NCBI GenBank assembly: GCA_947170495.1
Contig: CAMVUB010000021.1
Span: 1 to 36,640, forward strand
From: an uncultured Prevotellaceae bacterium
GTDB taxonomy: Bacteria > Bacteroidota > Bacteroidia > Bacteroidales > Bacteroidaceae
Length of the DNA: 36,640 nt
Direction of reading: 5' to 3'
A program made the position numbers and the translations under genes. Below are positions 25,875 to 33,127 of the stretch, piece by piece; position 1 is the first letter of the stretch; the number at the start of each line of letters is the position of its first letter. The notes under the pieces were generated by a model. It worked only from the letters and a program-made list of their open reading frames with translations, ran no database searches and was not told the DNA's origin.

Positions 25875-27242
25875 CTACTCGGTAGCGTCTTTGGGCAGCG
25901 TCTGGCTGAGCATCAGGGAACCGACGAGGGCGGAGGCGAGGGTGCCACAGAGGATGCCGAGCTTGGCTTCGTTGAGCATCTCAGCGGCTTCAGCGCCGAG
26001 GTGGGCGGGATAGCTCAGGGCGGCGATGAACATGCTCACCGTGAAGCCGATGCCGCAAATCATGCAGACGCTGGCAAACGATTTCCAGTTTCCGCCGGCA
26101 GGCATCTGACAGATACCAAGCTTGATGCTAAGCCATGAGAAACTCAGCACACCTGTGAACTTGCCGATGAGGAGGCCGAGGAACACACCGAGGGCTACGC
26201 CGTCGAAGAGGCTCATGAAGCTCATGCCGTCAAAGTTGACACCTGCATTGGCAAAGGCAAAGACGGGGATAACCATGCGGTTGATGGGCAGTGTGAGGTA
26301 GTCCTCAATGTCCTGCAGCGGTGAGATGAGATAGTCGGAAGCAGTCTCGATGCGACGCAGCAACTGGATGTCCTGCTTATCGACGACCATAGGTTTAGTG
26401 CGGTCAGCCTCGCTGAATTCGATATCGGGATAGTGTTTTAGTTCCTCGCGTATATATTCCATATAATAACGTGTGCCGCGCGTGAGGTTGGCAGGTATGC
26501 AGAATGCCAGCACGACACCGGCAATGGTAGCGTGGATGCCGGAGTTGAGCACCATATACCATAGGATGAAGCCGAAGAACATATAGAACTGCTTCAGACG
26601 CATATCGCGACGGTTGCCCCACAGCAAAATGCACACGACGACAGCTGCGCCCAGCAGATACTGCCATGCCAACCCTTCGCTGTAGAAGAGCGCAATGACG
26701 ATGATGCCGCCGAGGTCATCGGCAACGGCAAGGGCTGCCAGGAAGACTTTCAAGCCCAACGGCACGCGCTTCCCAAACATAGAGAGCACGCCGAGCGAGA
26801 AGGCGATATCCGTAGCCATCGGGATGGCACAGCCACGCTCCATCAGGGGGTGACCGTAGCAGACAAGGAAGAAGACGATGACTGGCATCAACATACCACC
26901 GCAAGCGCCGATGATAGGAAGCATTGCTTTCTGACGGCTGCTGAGTTCACCGCAGAGAACCTCACGTTTGATTTCCAGACCTACACTCAGGAAGAAAAAG
27001 AACATCAGGAAATCATTGATGAAGTCCATCAGCGTCATGGCGTGACCGCCGTGGCTGAAGACATTGAAACTGCCGATGCTTAGGGATACAGGTTGCTGCC
27101 ATAAAGAAGCGTAAAAGTCTTTGGTGGCCGGAAGGTTGGCTAAGACAAGAGCCAGGATGGTGGCTCCTATGAGTAAGGCACTGGCGCTGACATTGCGTCT
27201 GAAGACTCCCAAGATGGAAGTATCATTCATTTTTTTCACCAT
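25875..27242 (-). CDS. nhaA: Na+/H+ antiporter NhaA
   Basis: 455 residues, an integral inner-membrane antiporter exchanging Na+ (or Li+) for protons. It has about twelve hydrophobic helices; NDFLMFFFFLSVGLEIKRE and PMATDIAFSLGVLSMFGKR match the family, and the paired acids of the ion site lie in LAVADDLGGIIVIALFYSEG (D175-D176). An extra hydrophilic loop at about residues 265-320 (YYMEYIREELKHYPDIEFSE) is longer than in the E. coli protein and seen in Bacteroidota homologues. The start at 27242 (MVKKMNDTS) is followed by a second Met four codons on (27230), which is equally possible. Single-gene unit with its own promoter box and a terminator. Confidence 0.96.
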   Translation of the reverse strand: MVKKMNDTSILGVFRRNVSASALLIGATILALVLANLPATKDFYASLWQQPVSLSIGSFNVFSHGGHAMTLMDFINDFLMFFFFLSVGLEIKREVLCGELSSRQKAMLPIIGACGGMLMPVIVFFLVCYGHPLMERGCAIPMATDIAFSLGVLSMFGKRVPLGLKVFLAALAVADDLGGIIVIALFYSEGLAWQYLLGAAVVVCILLWGNRRDMRLKQFYMFFGFILWYMVLNSGIHATIAGVVLAFCIPANLTRGTRYYMEYIREELKHYPDIEFSEADRTKPMVVDKQDIQLLRRIETASDYLISPLQDIEDYLTLPINRMVIPVFAFANAGVNFDGMSFMSLFDGVALGVFLGLLIGKFTGVLSFSWLSIKLGICQMPAGGNWKSFASVCMICGIGFTVSMFIAALSYPAHLGAEAAEMLNEAKLGILCGTLASALVGSLMLSQTLPKDATE

Positions 27243-27330
27243 ATCTTTTTGAGTTTTAAAGTTAAAGCTACGAGTTTAAAGTTTACAATTTAAGGGGGAC
27301 TGCAAGCGGCCCCTTCCGTAAATGCGGGTG

Positions 27331-27338
27331 CAAAGGTA
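27331..27338 (-). promoter_or_regulatory. Putative -7 box of nhaA
   Basis: TACCTTTG on the minus strand, 88 bp before the nhaA ATG. The leader between holds TTTAAAG/TTTAAAC-type repeats (about 27253-27293). Confidence 0.55.
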
Positions 27339-27376
27339 CAACTTTTTCTGATAAGGTGTTCATCACGAGGCAAGAA

Positions 27377-27408
27377 AAAGCGAGAAAGGCATACGCTTTT
27401 CCCGCTTT
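27377..27408 (-). terminator. Terminator of the phosphotransferase gene
   Basis: On the minus strand AAAGCGGGAAAAG pairs with CTTTCTCGCTTT (about 12 bp, one G-U and one bulge) across a short loop and runs into TTTCTTG. It lies 26 bp after the stop at 27435. Confidence 0.7.
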
Positions 27409-27434
27409 CAATGGTTGTTTTTTATCCTAACTGT

Positions 27435-28523
27435 TTACTGTTCCGCGATGAAACGGGCCATCTCATCCTTCAGTGCATAGGCACTCTTGAAAAGGGTGAG
27501 CTGGTTCTTGACACGGTCGAGGTTATGCTCGGGATACTTACATTTCCAATACTTGTCGCCGCTGATGTAGTCCCATAGGAAGCGTACGGCCTGCATGTAG
27601 GGGAAGAGTGTGGCAGCGTAGGGAAGCATCTCCTTCTCTAAGGGGGTGAGGAAGCTCTTGGCAGAGCGCAGGTAGCCGCGGGTGAAAGCCTTGAATATTT
27701 CCATGTTGAAGCCGACCTTCGAGAGGTCGGGATCGTCCTCGGCGGTGAAGTTGGCAGCGGTGCGGAGGAAGTCGCCGTAGTCGGAGAAAATGAAGTTGGG
27801 CATGACGGTGTCGAGGTCGATGACACAGAGCACCTTGTCGTTCTTATCGAACATCATATTGTTGACCTTCGTGTCGCAGTGGCAGATGCGCTTCGGAAGT
27901 TTGCCCTCGCGGCCCAGACGCTCGGCAGCGGTCATCTCATCGGCATAGCTGAGGAGTTCATCGATGATGGGTTGTACGCTGGCTACGCGGCCGACGGGGT
28001 CAGCAGCGATGACCTCCTTGAGCTGACGGAGGCGAAACTCCATATTATGGAAATCTTTGATGGTCTCACCAAGCGGAACGGGGATGTCGGCGAGCATGGC
28101 CTGGAAGTCGCCAAAGGCCTCGCCGGCAGCCTCGCTGGACTCTGGGTTCACGGCTTGCTTGGTGATGGCGTCGTTGATGAACACCATCAGGCGCCACGGC
28201 TCGCCGTCAACGACGGTGTAGAGCTTGCCGGGGTCGTTCTTCAGGGGCACGAAGGTGAGCACCTTGCGGTCGATGTCCGTCTCGCCGCGGGCTGCCAGCT
28301 TCTGGCGGATATGTCCCGTGACGGCGCGGATATTGTTCATCAGCATGTCCACATCGGGGAACACATTGGTGTTCACGCGCTGCAGCACGTAGTTGGGTGC
28401 TTCGGTCTGGGCGGTTTTCACCAACAGGGTGTCATTGATAAGGCCCTCACCGAGGGGCTTGATTTCTGCGACCACGCCTTTGGTGGCGAACTGGTCAACG
28501 ATGGAAAGAAGTTTTTCGTTCAT
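27435..28523 (-). CDS. Phosphotransferase of the APH/choline-kinase fold, N-acetylhexosamine-kinase-like
   Basis: 362 residues. The kinase-like fold is shown by the catalytic loop HCDTKVNN (H215, D217, N222) and the metal-binding segment VIDLDT (D236), with an N-terminal GEGLINDTLLV loop in place of a glycine-rich loop. The protein resembles the NahK-like group that phosphorylates the anomeric position of N-acetylhexosamines in Bifidobacterium and Bacteroidota, but aminoglycoside, homoserine and methylthioribose kinases share the fold, so the substrate is uncertain. It is the only enzyme of this type here; the neighbours (MG2 protein upstream by 94 bp, NhaA downstream) do not fix its role. 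Followed by a good terminator. Confidence 0.75.
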   Translation of the reverse strand: MNEKLLSIVDQFATKGVVAEIKPLGEGLINDTLLVKTAQTEAPNYVLQRVNTNVFPDVDMLMNNIRAVTGHIRQKLAARGETDIDRKVLTFVPLKNDPGKLYTVVDGEPWRLMVFINDAITKQAVNPESSEAAGEAFGDFQAMLADIPVPLGETIKDFHNMEFRLRQLKEVIAADPVGRVASVQPIIDELLSYADEMTAAERLGREGKLPKRICHCDTKVNNMMFDKNDKVLCVIDLDTVMPNFIFSDYGDFLRTAANFTAEDDPDLSKVGFNMEIFKAFTRGYLRSAKSFLTPLEKEMLPYAATLFPYMQAVRFLWDYISGDKYWKCKYPEHNLDRVKNQLTLFKSAYALKDEMARFIAEQ

Positions 28524-28577
28524 AAGTAGTTAAGGGTTATTTATTTGTTTTTTTCAATGTATTATTTCCTTCCGCAG

Positions 28578-28617
28578 GCTCTCCCCTCCATCACGAGAGG
28601 GGTTGGGGGGTGGGTCT
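28578..28617 (+). repeat. Palindromic repeat element, copy 1 (intergenic)
   Basis: CTCCCCTCC-loop-GAGAGGGG followed by a G-rich tail and GTGGGTCT. It is the same family as 35740-35779 and abuts the stop codon of the MG2-protein gene. On the minus strand it may serve as a transcript end. Confidence 0.8.
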
Positions 28618-31518
28618 TTATGGGCTGGTGATGAGGGTTCCGTCAGCGGCCTGGCCGTTGGCATCGACCACGATGGAGGTCGCCTTGCTGCCGGTGTAGA
28701 AGGAGACGGTTGCAGCGCCGCTGGCATCGAGCTGGAGGTCCGGATTCCAGTAGAGTGTGCGGCGGTAGTCCTTCGGTGCCGTAGCATCAGGGGCCAGCTG
28801 GTAGTTGGGATGGTAGAAGTCATCGGGCTCGTTGAAGCCCTGCAGGATATAGCGACGGTCGCGATAGGTGACGCGCTGGCCCTCGTCGCTCATCTGCCGC
28901 AGGTCAACAGCCAGGCGTTCCACCTCATCCTCCTTGGCACGCGGATCGCCACCTGTGCGCGGGTTGTAGTCCGTGTAGAGGTTGACGCGGTTCAGGTAGG
29001 TGAGCTTGTTGTAACGGTTCACCTGGTTGGGGGTGATATTGCGCGAGAGGTTGGCGCCATCATAACGGGCTTCCAAGAGGTAGGCATTGTTCGTCTGCAT
29101 GTCTCCCGCGTACAGGCGCGCGATACTATTAAGGAAATGGAAGCGCCCACGGTAGCACCCCGACATGAGGCCGGCATCGCAGGCAGCGTTGTACGCCTCG
29201 TAGGCATCCACGCTGAAGGCGGGCTTTGAGAGATCCAGCTTACGTATGCCGCTTTTGCTGGCATGCACCGTGACCGTCTGCATGTCCGTCTCGAAGGTCT
29301 TGGGGTTGAAGAGCGAGACTTGCGAGGCCTGCGGCGAGTCGGAGGGCGGCTGGCGGTAGGCCATCTGGTAGTAGCTGTAGGGTTGCGTGAAATGGGGGTA
29401 TGGCCAGTGCATGCGCACATAGAACTCCGCATCCTCGCTCTCGTCCATCACCACCCATGTATGCGGTTTCTTGGGTTTCCACTTCGTGGTGTCGCTGGCG
29501 GCGAGGAAGAAGACGCAGAAGCCGTTGAAATGGGGCGAAGGGATGGTGAAGCTGCCGTTGCTCGTCTCCATATCTCCCAAGATGCTCTCGCTGCCTGGCT
29601 GTGTGAATTCAGCATGCACGCGCACCTCCTTGCCCAACGGACGCTCCTTGGCATTGAAACGGGAGGTGGCGATGTTGCTGCGCATGCGGTAGCTGCCGGG
29701 CGGGAAGTTGGACTCACGGGCATAGCTCTCCGCAATGATGGTCTCCAGGACCTCGCTCTGCCCCATGCCCGCATACTTGTCTTCTGTGGAGAGGTCATCT
29801 TGCGTCACCTTCCGCAGGCTGTCGCGGAAACCTTGATAGTCTGTATGGTGCTCCAACTGCTTCTCCATGTTGAAGGGCGTCGGGCAGCTGAAGTCGAGGG
29901 CTGCCTGCTCGTCCTGTAGGATACTGGCCGCATAGTTCAGCACCTCGCCGCGCAGGATCTGCGTCTGTGTCTCCGCAGGCTCTGTGAGGGCGAAGGCACC
30001 AGGCGTGGCCATCGCATGCCAGTCGAAGCGGCGCCAGCCCTGTGTCATCATCAGCAGGTCAAGGGCTGTGCGGTGCTCCTCGTCGTCGGCCTTGAAGAAG
30101 TAGGCGGCATCCGGGATGAAGCCTTTCACCTCGGAGGACAGGAGCATCTCCGTGAGGATATTGCCAGTGTCGTAGGTATAGTCTTCCGTAGCGGCATCGC
30201 GGACGGCGAGGGAGACACTCTGCGATGGCATCGCTGGGCACGCAACGGTTAGGTTCACTCGTTCGTAGGGGGCGTACTGTTCCTTCACGCCACTGACCGC
30301 AAGGGATGGTTGCAGCATCTCGGGCTTGGTGACAAAGAAGAGGCGGTCGGCCCATACGCGGCCGTCGGCATCGAAGACCGTGGCTTGATGGACGCCAGAC
30401 TCACCCCCCTGCCCCTCTCTTGTAGAGAGGGGAGTATAATGTATTTGAGCAGCAGGGCTTTTGATGTCTTCAAACAAGGTGACATGCCCTTCGTGCATGA
30501 CGGTCAGCCCCAGCGCTTTCTGAGCGGCTAAGCCCTGAGCTGCCACGGAGATGAGCCATTCATCGCCCTGGCGTTGCACCGATAGTGCCACACCATCGGC
30601 TTCGGCATCCTTGATCTCGGCCTCCACGGCCTTCCCATCCTTGCTGGTGAAGCGTGCCGTGTAGCGCTGGTCGGCCGCGGGCGTGAAGAGGAAAGCGCCA
30701 CGACCACGACTGACAGCAGCAACAGACTGGGCGTCCTGGCCTTGAGCGTCTTTCAATGTTTCAATATTTCCTTTTTTCAATATTTCCAACGTTCCCTCCA
30801 ACGCCTCGCCTGCCTCGGTGGCCGCCTCAAAGGCCACGCGACACGGCACGCCGGCCACCAGATGCCCGCCTTCGGGATAGAAGGACAGTTGCGGCTGTGG
30901 CTGCGCAGCACCGCTCTTGAAATAGCGGCGCAGCGGACGCGTCGTCATATTGTGGTAGAAATCGCCCGGTTCCTCGGGTTTGTCATAGACGGGGAACACA
31001 CGGGAATAGAGCTTTTCGTAGTCGCGGTAAAACTCCTTGGCCATCCGGTTGTTGAAGAACCAATCCTCTGCAAAGGAGGTGTGTTCTTTCTCCGTAAGGC
31101 CCCAGTTCAACTGCCACCGCGTGTAAGCCCTCAGCTCATAGAAACCACCATAGAGCGTGTTGGCCAGCGCGAAGTTACCGTGTCCGCGGCCGTTCTTCAT
31201 CTCCACGAGCTGGCGCTCCACGAGGAAGCCGTCCTGGTTCAGGAGTTCCACATACAGCACACGGCTCACATTCGAGGGGGTGCCTTTGTCGGTGCGACGT
31301 GTGAAGACGCTGTACCATATCGTGTCCCCGAGGAAATAGCAGGTGTTGTCCATGTGCACGAACACCTTCTCCTGCGGGAGGCCCTTGCCGAAGCGCGCGA
31401 GCCGGTCAGCCCACCCCTCAATCGTGGTGGGCGGCGCAGCAGTCTGCGCCGTCATCAACAGAGGCACACACAGGCTGATGAGAAATAAAAATGTACGCGT
31501 GCGAAGAGCGTTTAGCAT
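28618..31518 (-). CDS. Secreted MG2-domain (alpha-2-macroglobulin-like) protein of Bacteroidota
   Basis: 966 residues from ATG 31518; the frame runs to 31572 but crosses the promoter at 31541-31548. Signal peptide to about residue 25 (PLLMTAQ). The N-terminal domain QEKVFVHMDNTCYFLGDTIW and VLYVELLNQDGFLVERQLVE is the MG2 fold seen in large exported Bacteroidota proteins. Further beta domains follow, and the C-terminus (DYRRTLYWNPDLQLDASGAA, VSFYTGS) is typical of this group. Function unknown; a role at the outer membrane or in protease defence has been guessed for relatives. Odd: two short stretches look like inserted DNA repeats read in frame, residues ~246-257 (ILKKGNIETLK) and ~361-374 (TPLSTREGQGGES). 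Confidence 0.8.
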   Translation of the reverse strand: MLNALRTRTFLFLISLCVPLLMTAQTAAPPTTIEGWADRLARFGKGLPQEKVFVHMDNTCYFLGDTIWYSVFTRRTDKGTPSNVSRVLYVELLNQDGFLVERQLVEMKNGRGHGNFALANTLYGGFYELRAYTRWQLNWGLTEKEHTSFAEDWFFNNRMAKEFYRDYEKLYSRVFPVYDKPEEPGDFYHNMTTRPLRRYFKSGAAQPQPQLSFYPEGGHLVAGVPCRVAFEAATEAGEALEGTLEILKKGNIETLKDAQGQDAQSVAAVSRGRGAFLFTPAADQRYTARFTSKDGKAVEAEIKDAEADGVALSVQRQGDEWLISVAAQGLAAQKALGLTVMHEGHVTLFEDIKSPAAQIHYTPLSTREGQGGESGVHQATVFDADGRVWADRLFFVTKPEMLQPSLAVSGVKEQYAPYERVNLTVACPAMPSQSVSLAVRDAATEDYTYDTGNILTEMLLSSEVKGFIPDAAYFFKADDEEHRTALDLLMMTQGWRRFDWHAMATPGAFALTEPAETQTQILRGEVLNYAASILQDEQAALDFSCPTPFNMEKQLEHHTDYQGFRDSLRKVTQDDLSTEDKYAGMGQSEVLETIIAESYARESNFPPGSYRMRSNIATSRFNAKERPLGKEVRVHAEFTQPGSESILGDMETSNGSFTIPSPHFNGFCVFFLAASDTTKWKPKKPHTWVVMDESEDAEFYVRMHWPYPHFTQPYSYYQMAYRQPPSDSPQASQVSLFNPKTFETDMQTVTVHASKSGIRKLDLSKPAFSVDAYEAYNAACDAGLMSGCYRGRFHFLNSIARLYAGDMQTNNAYLLEARYDGANLSRNITPNQVNRYNKLTYLNRVNLYTDYNPRTGGDPRAKEDEVERLAVDLRQMSDEGQRVTYRDRRYILQGFNEPDDFYHPNYQLAPDATAPKDYRRTLYWNPDLQLDASGAATVSFYTGSKATSIVVDANGQAADGTLITSP
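30397..30436 (-). repeat. Palindromic repeat element, copy 2, in frame inside the MG2 gene
   Basis: The minus strand reads TACTCCCCTCTCTACAAGAG and continues; by eye 35 of 40 bases equal the intergenic copy at 35740-35779. It codes about TPLSTREGQGGES without a stop. Confidence 0.85.
30750..30781 (-). repeat. ATTGAAAA-type repeat in frame inside the MG2 gene
   Basis: A 32-base A-rich stretch (minus strand ATTGAAAAAAGGAAATATTG and onward) that matches 33658-33689 in the sulfatase gene at 28 of 32 positions and is read in the same frame (LKxGNIExLK). Confidence 0.8.
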
Positions 31519-31540
31519 CGTTTGAGCGTGTTTATTGGGA

Positions 31541-31548
31541 CAAAGGTA
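31541..31548 (-). promoter_or_regulatory. Putative -7 box of the MG2-protein gene
   Basis: TACCTTTG on the minus strand, 22 bp before the ATG at 31518; this fixes the start against the longer frame. Confidence 0.6.
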
Positions 31549-31654
31549 ATGATTTTTGGAGATGTGTGTCACAGTTTACACGTTTTTTTCGTCTTTTTTT
31601 AATGTTTCCATCAAAATAATGCCCTTATTGTGTGTCATCCGTACCTTTTTTACT

Positions 31655-31662
31655 TATCTTTG
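31655..31662 (+). promoter_or_regulatory. Putative -7 box of the phosphohexomutase-sulfatase operon
   Basis: TATCTTTG, 76 bp before the ATG at 31739. No exact TTTG at the -33 spacing (an ATTG lies 24 bp upstream). Confidence 0.55.
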
Positions 31663-31675
31663 TCCCCGAAAACCA

Positions 31676-31733
31676 TCTTTAAACTTTAAACCGTAATCAT
31701 CTTTAAACTTTAAACCTTAAACTTTAAACTATA
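31676..31733 (+). repeat. TTTAAAC heptamer-type repeats in the 5' leader
   Basis: ATCTTTAAACTTTAAACC occurs twice (about 31676 and 31700), the second followed by TTAAACTTTAAAC. Same family as the inverted repeat at 3402-3504. It would be transcribed as the untranslated leader of the gene at 31739. Confidence 0.8.
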
Positions 31734-31738
31734 GACAT

Positions 31739-33127
31739 ATGACGCTTATCAAATCTATTTCCGGCATCCGTGGTACCATCGGAGGCCGTGCAGGTGACAC
31801 GCTGAATCCCCTGGACATCGTGAAATTCGTTTCGGCGTATGCCACCCTCATCCGTAAGACCGATAAAATCGGCACTAACAAGATTGTCGTAGGGCGCGAC
31901 GCCCGCATCTCCGGCGAGATGGTGAAGAATGTCGTCTGCGGCACACTCATGGGCATGGGTTTCGATGTCGTGAACATCGGCCTCGCCACAACACCCACCA
32001 CCGAACTGGCCGTGACGATGGAGAAGGCCTGCGGCGGTATCATCCTCACCGCTTCCCACAACCCCCGCCAGTGGAATGCCCTGAAGCTGCTGAACAGCGA
32101 CGGCGAGTTCCTGAACGCTGCCGAAGGTGCCGAGGTGCTGCGCATCGCCGCTGCCGAGGACTTCGAGTATGCCGATGTCGATCATCTGGGCAAGTACCGC
32201 GAGGACAACACGTACGACCAGAAGCACATCGACCTTGTCAAGGACCTCGCACTCGTGGATGTCGAGGCCATCAAGAAGGCAGGCTTCCGCGTAGCGCTCG
32301 ACACGGTGAACAGCGTGGGCGGCGTCATCCTGCCGAAGCTGCTGGAGCAGCTGGGTGTGAAGACCGTGACCTGCCTCTATGGCGAGCCCACTGGCGACTT
32401 CCAGCATAACCCCGAACCCCTGGAGAAGAACCTCGGCGACATCAAGGCACTGATGCAGAAGGGCGGCTACGACATCGCCTTCGTCGTGGATCCCGATGTC
32501 GATCGTCTGGCCCTGTTCTGCGAGGACGGCACCATGTACGGCGAGGAATACACGCTCGTCACCGTGGCCGACTACATCCTGCAGCACACGCCCGGCAACA
32601 CCGTCTCGAACCTCTCTTCGACCCGCGCCCTGCGCGATGTCACCCGTAAATATGGCTGCGAGTACAACGCTGCCGCCGTGGGCGAGGTGAACGTGGTCAC
32701 GAAGATGAAGGCCACCAACGCCGTCATCGGCGGCGAGGGCAATGGCGGTGTCATCTATCCCGCCGCACACTATGGCCGCGACGCCCTCGTAGGCATCGCA
32801 CTCATCCTGACCTATCTGGCCAAGAAGGGCATGAAGACCAGCGAGCTGCGCGCCACCTATCCTCCCTACTGCATCGCCAAGAACCGCATCGACCTCACCC
32901 CCGACACCGACGTGGACGCCATCCTCAAGAAGGTGAAGGAGCTCTACAAGAACGAGGAGGTCAACGACATCGACGGCGTGAAGATCGACTTCCCCGACAA
33001 GTGGGTACATCTGCGCAAGTCCAACACCGAACCCATCATCCGCGTCTATTCCGAGGCTGCCACCATGGAAGCCGCCGACGCCATCGGCAAAGAGATTATG
33101 GACGTAGTGTATTCGATGACCAAGTAA
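31739..33127 (+). CDS. glmM: Phosphoglucosamine mutase / phosphohexomutase
   Basis: 462 residues of the alpha-D-phosphohexomutase superfamily. Active-site phosphoserine in GGIILTASHNPRQWNALKLL (S106), metal loop DPDVDRLAL (D251, D253, D255), sugar-binding loop GGEGNGGVIYP and phosphate-binding tail RKSNTEPIIRVYSEA. In Bacteroidota this subgroup is usually assigned as GlmM, interconverting glucosamine-6- and -1-phosphate for peptidoglycan and LPS; phosphomannomutase activity, which would feed ManC, cannot be excluded from sequence. Its TAA is followed at once by the ATG of the sulfatase, so the two genes are almost certainly co-translated. Confidence 0.88.
   Translation: MTLIKSISGIRGTIGGRAGDTLNPLDIVKFVSAYATLIRKTDKIGTNKIVVGRDARISGEMVKNVVCGTLMGMGFDVVNIGLATTPTTELAVTMEKACGGIILTASHNPRQWNALKLLNSDGEFLNAAEGAEVLRIAAAEDFEYADVDHLGKYREDNTYDQKHIDLVKDLALVDVEAIKKAGFRVALDTVNSVGGVILPKLLEQLGVKTVTCLYGEPTGDFQHNPEPLEKNLGDIKALMQKGGYDIAFVVDPDVDRLALFCEDGTMYGEEYTLVTVADYILQHTPGNTVSNLSSTRALRDVTRKYGCEYNAAAVGEVNVVTKMKATNAVIGGEGNGGVIYPAAHYGRDALVGIALILTYLAKKGMKTSELRATYPPYCIAKNRIDLTPDTDVDAILKKVKELYKNEEVNDIDGVKIDFPDKWVHLRKSNTEPIIRVYSEAATMEAADAIGKEIMDVVYSMTK

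Noticed and set aside
25753..26013. 86-codon plus-strand frame starting before the nhaA end
   Set aside because: More than half is antisense to nhaA, and it runs through the hairpin at 25828-25851.
31724..33010. 428-codon open frame on the minus strand
   Set aside because: Antisense to glmM, which has all active-site motifs. The shadow frame has no recognisable motif.
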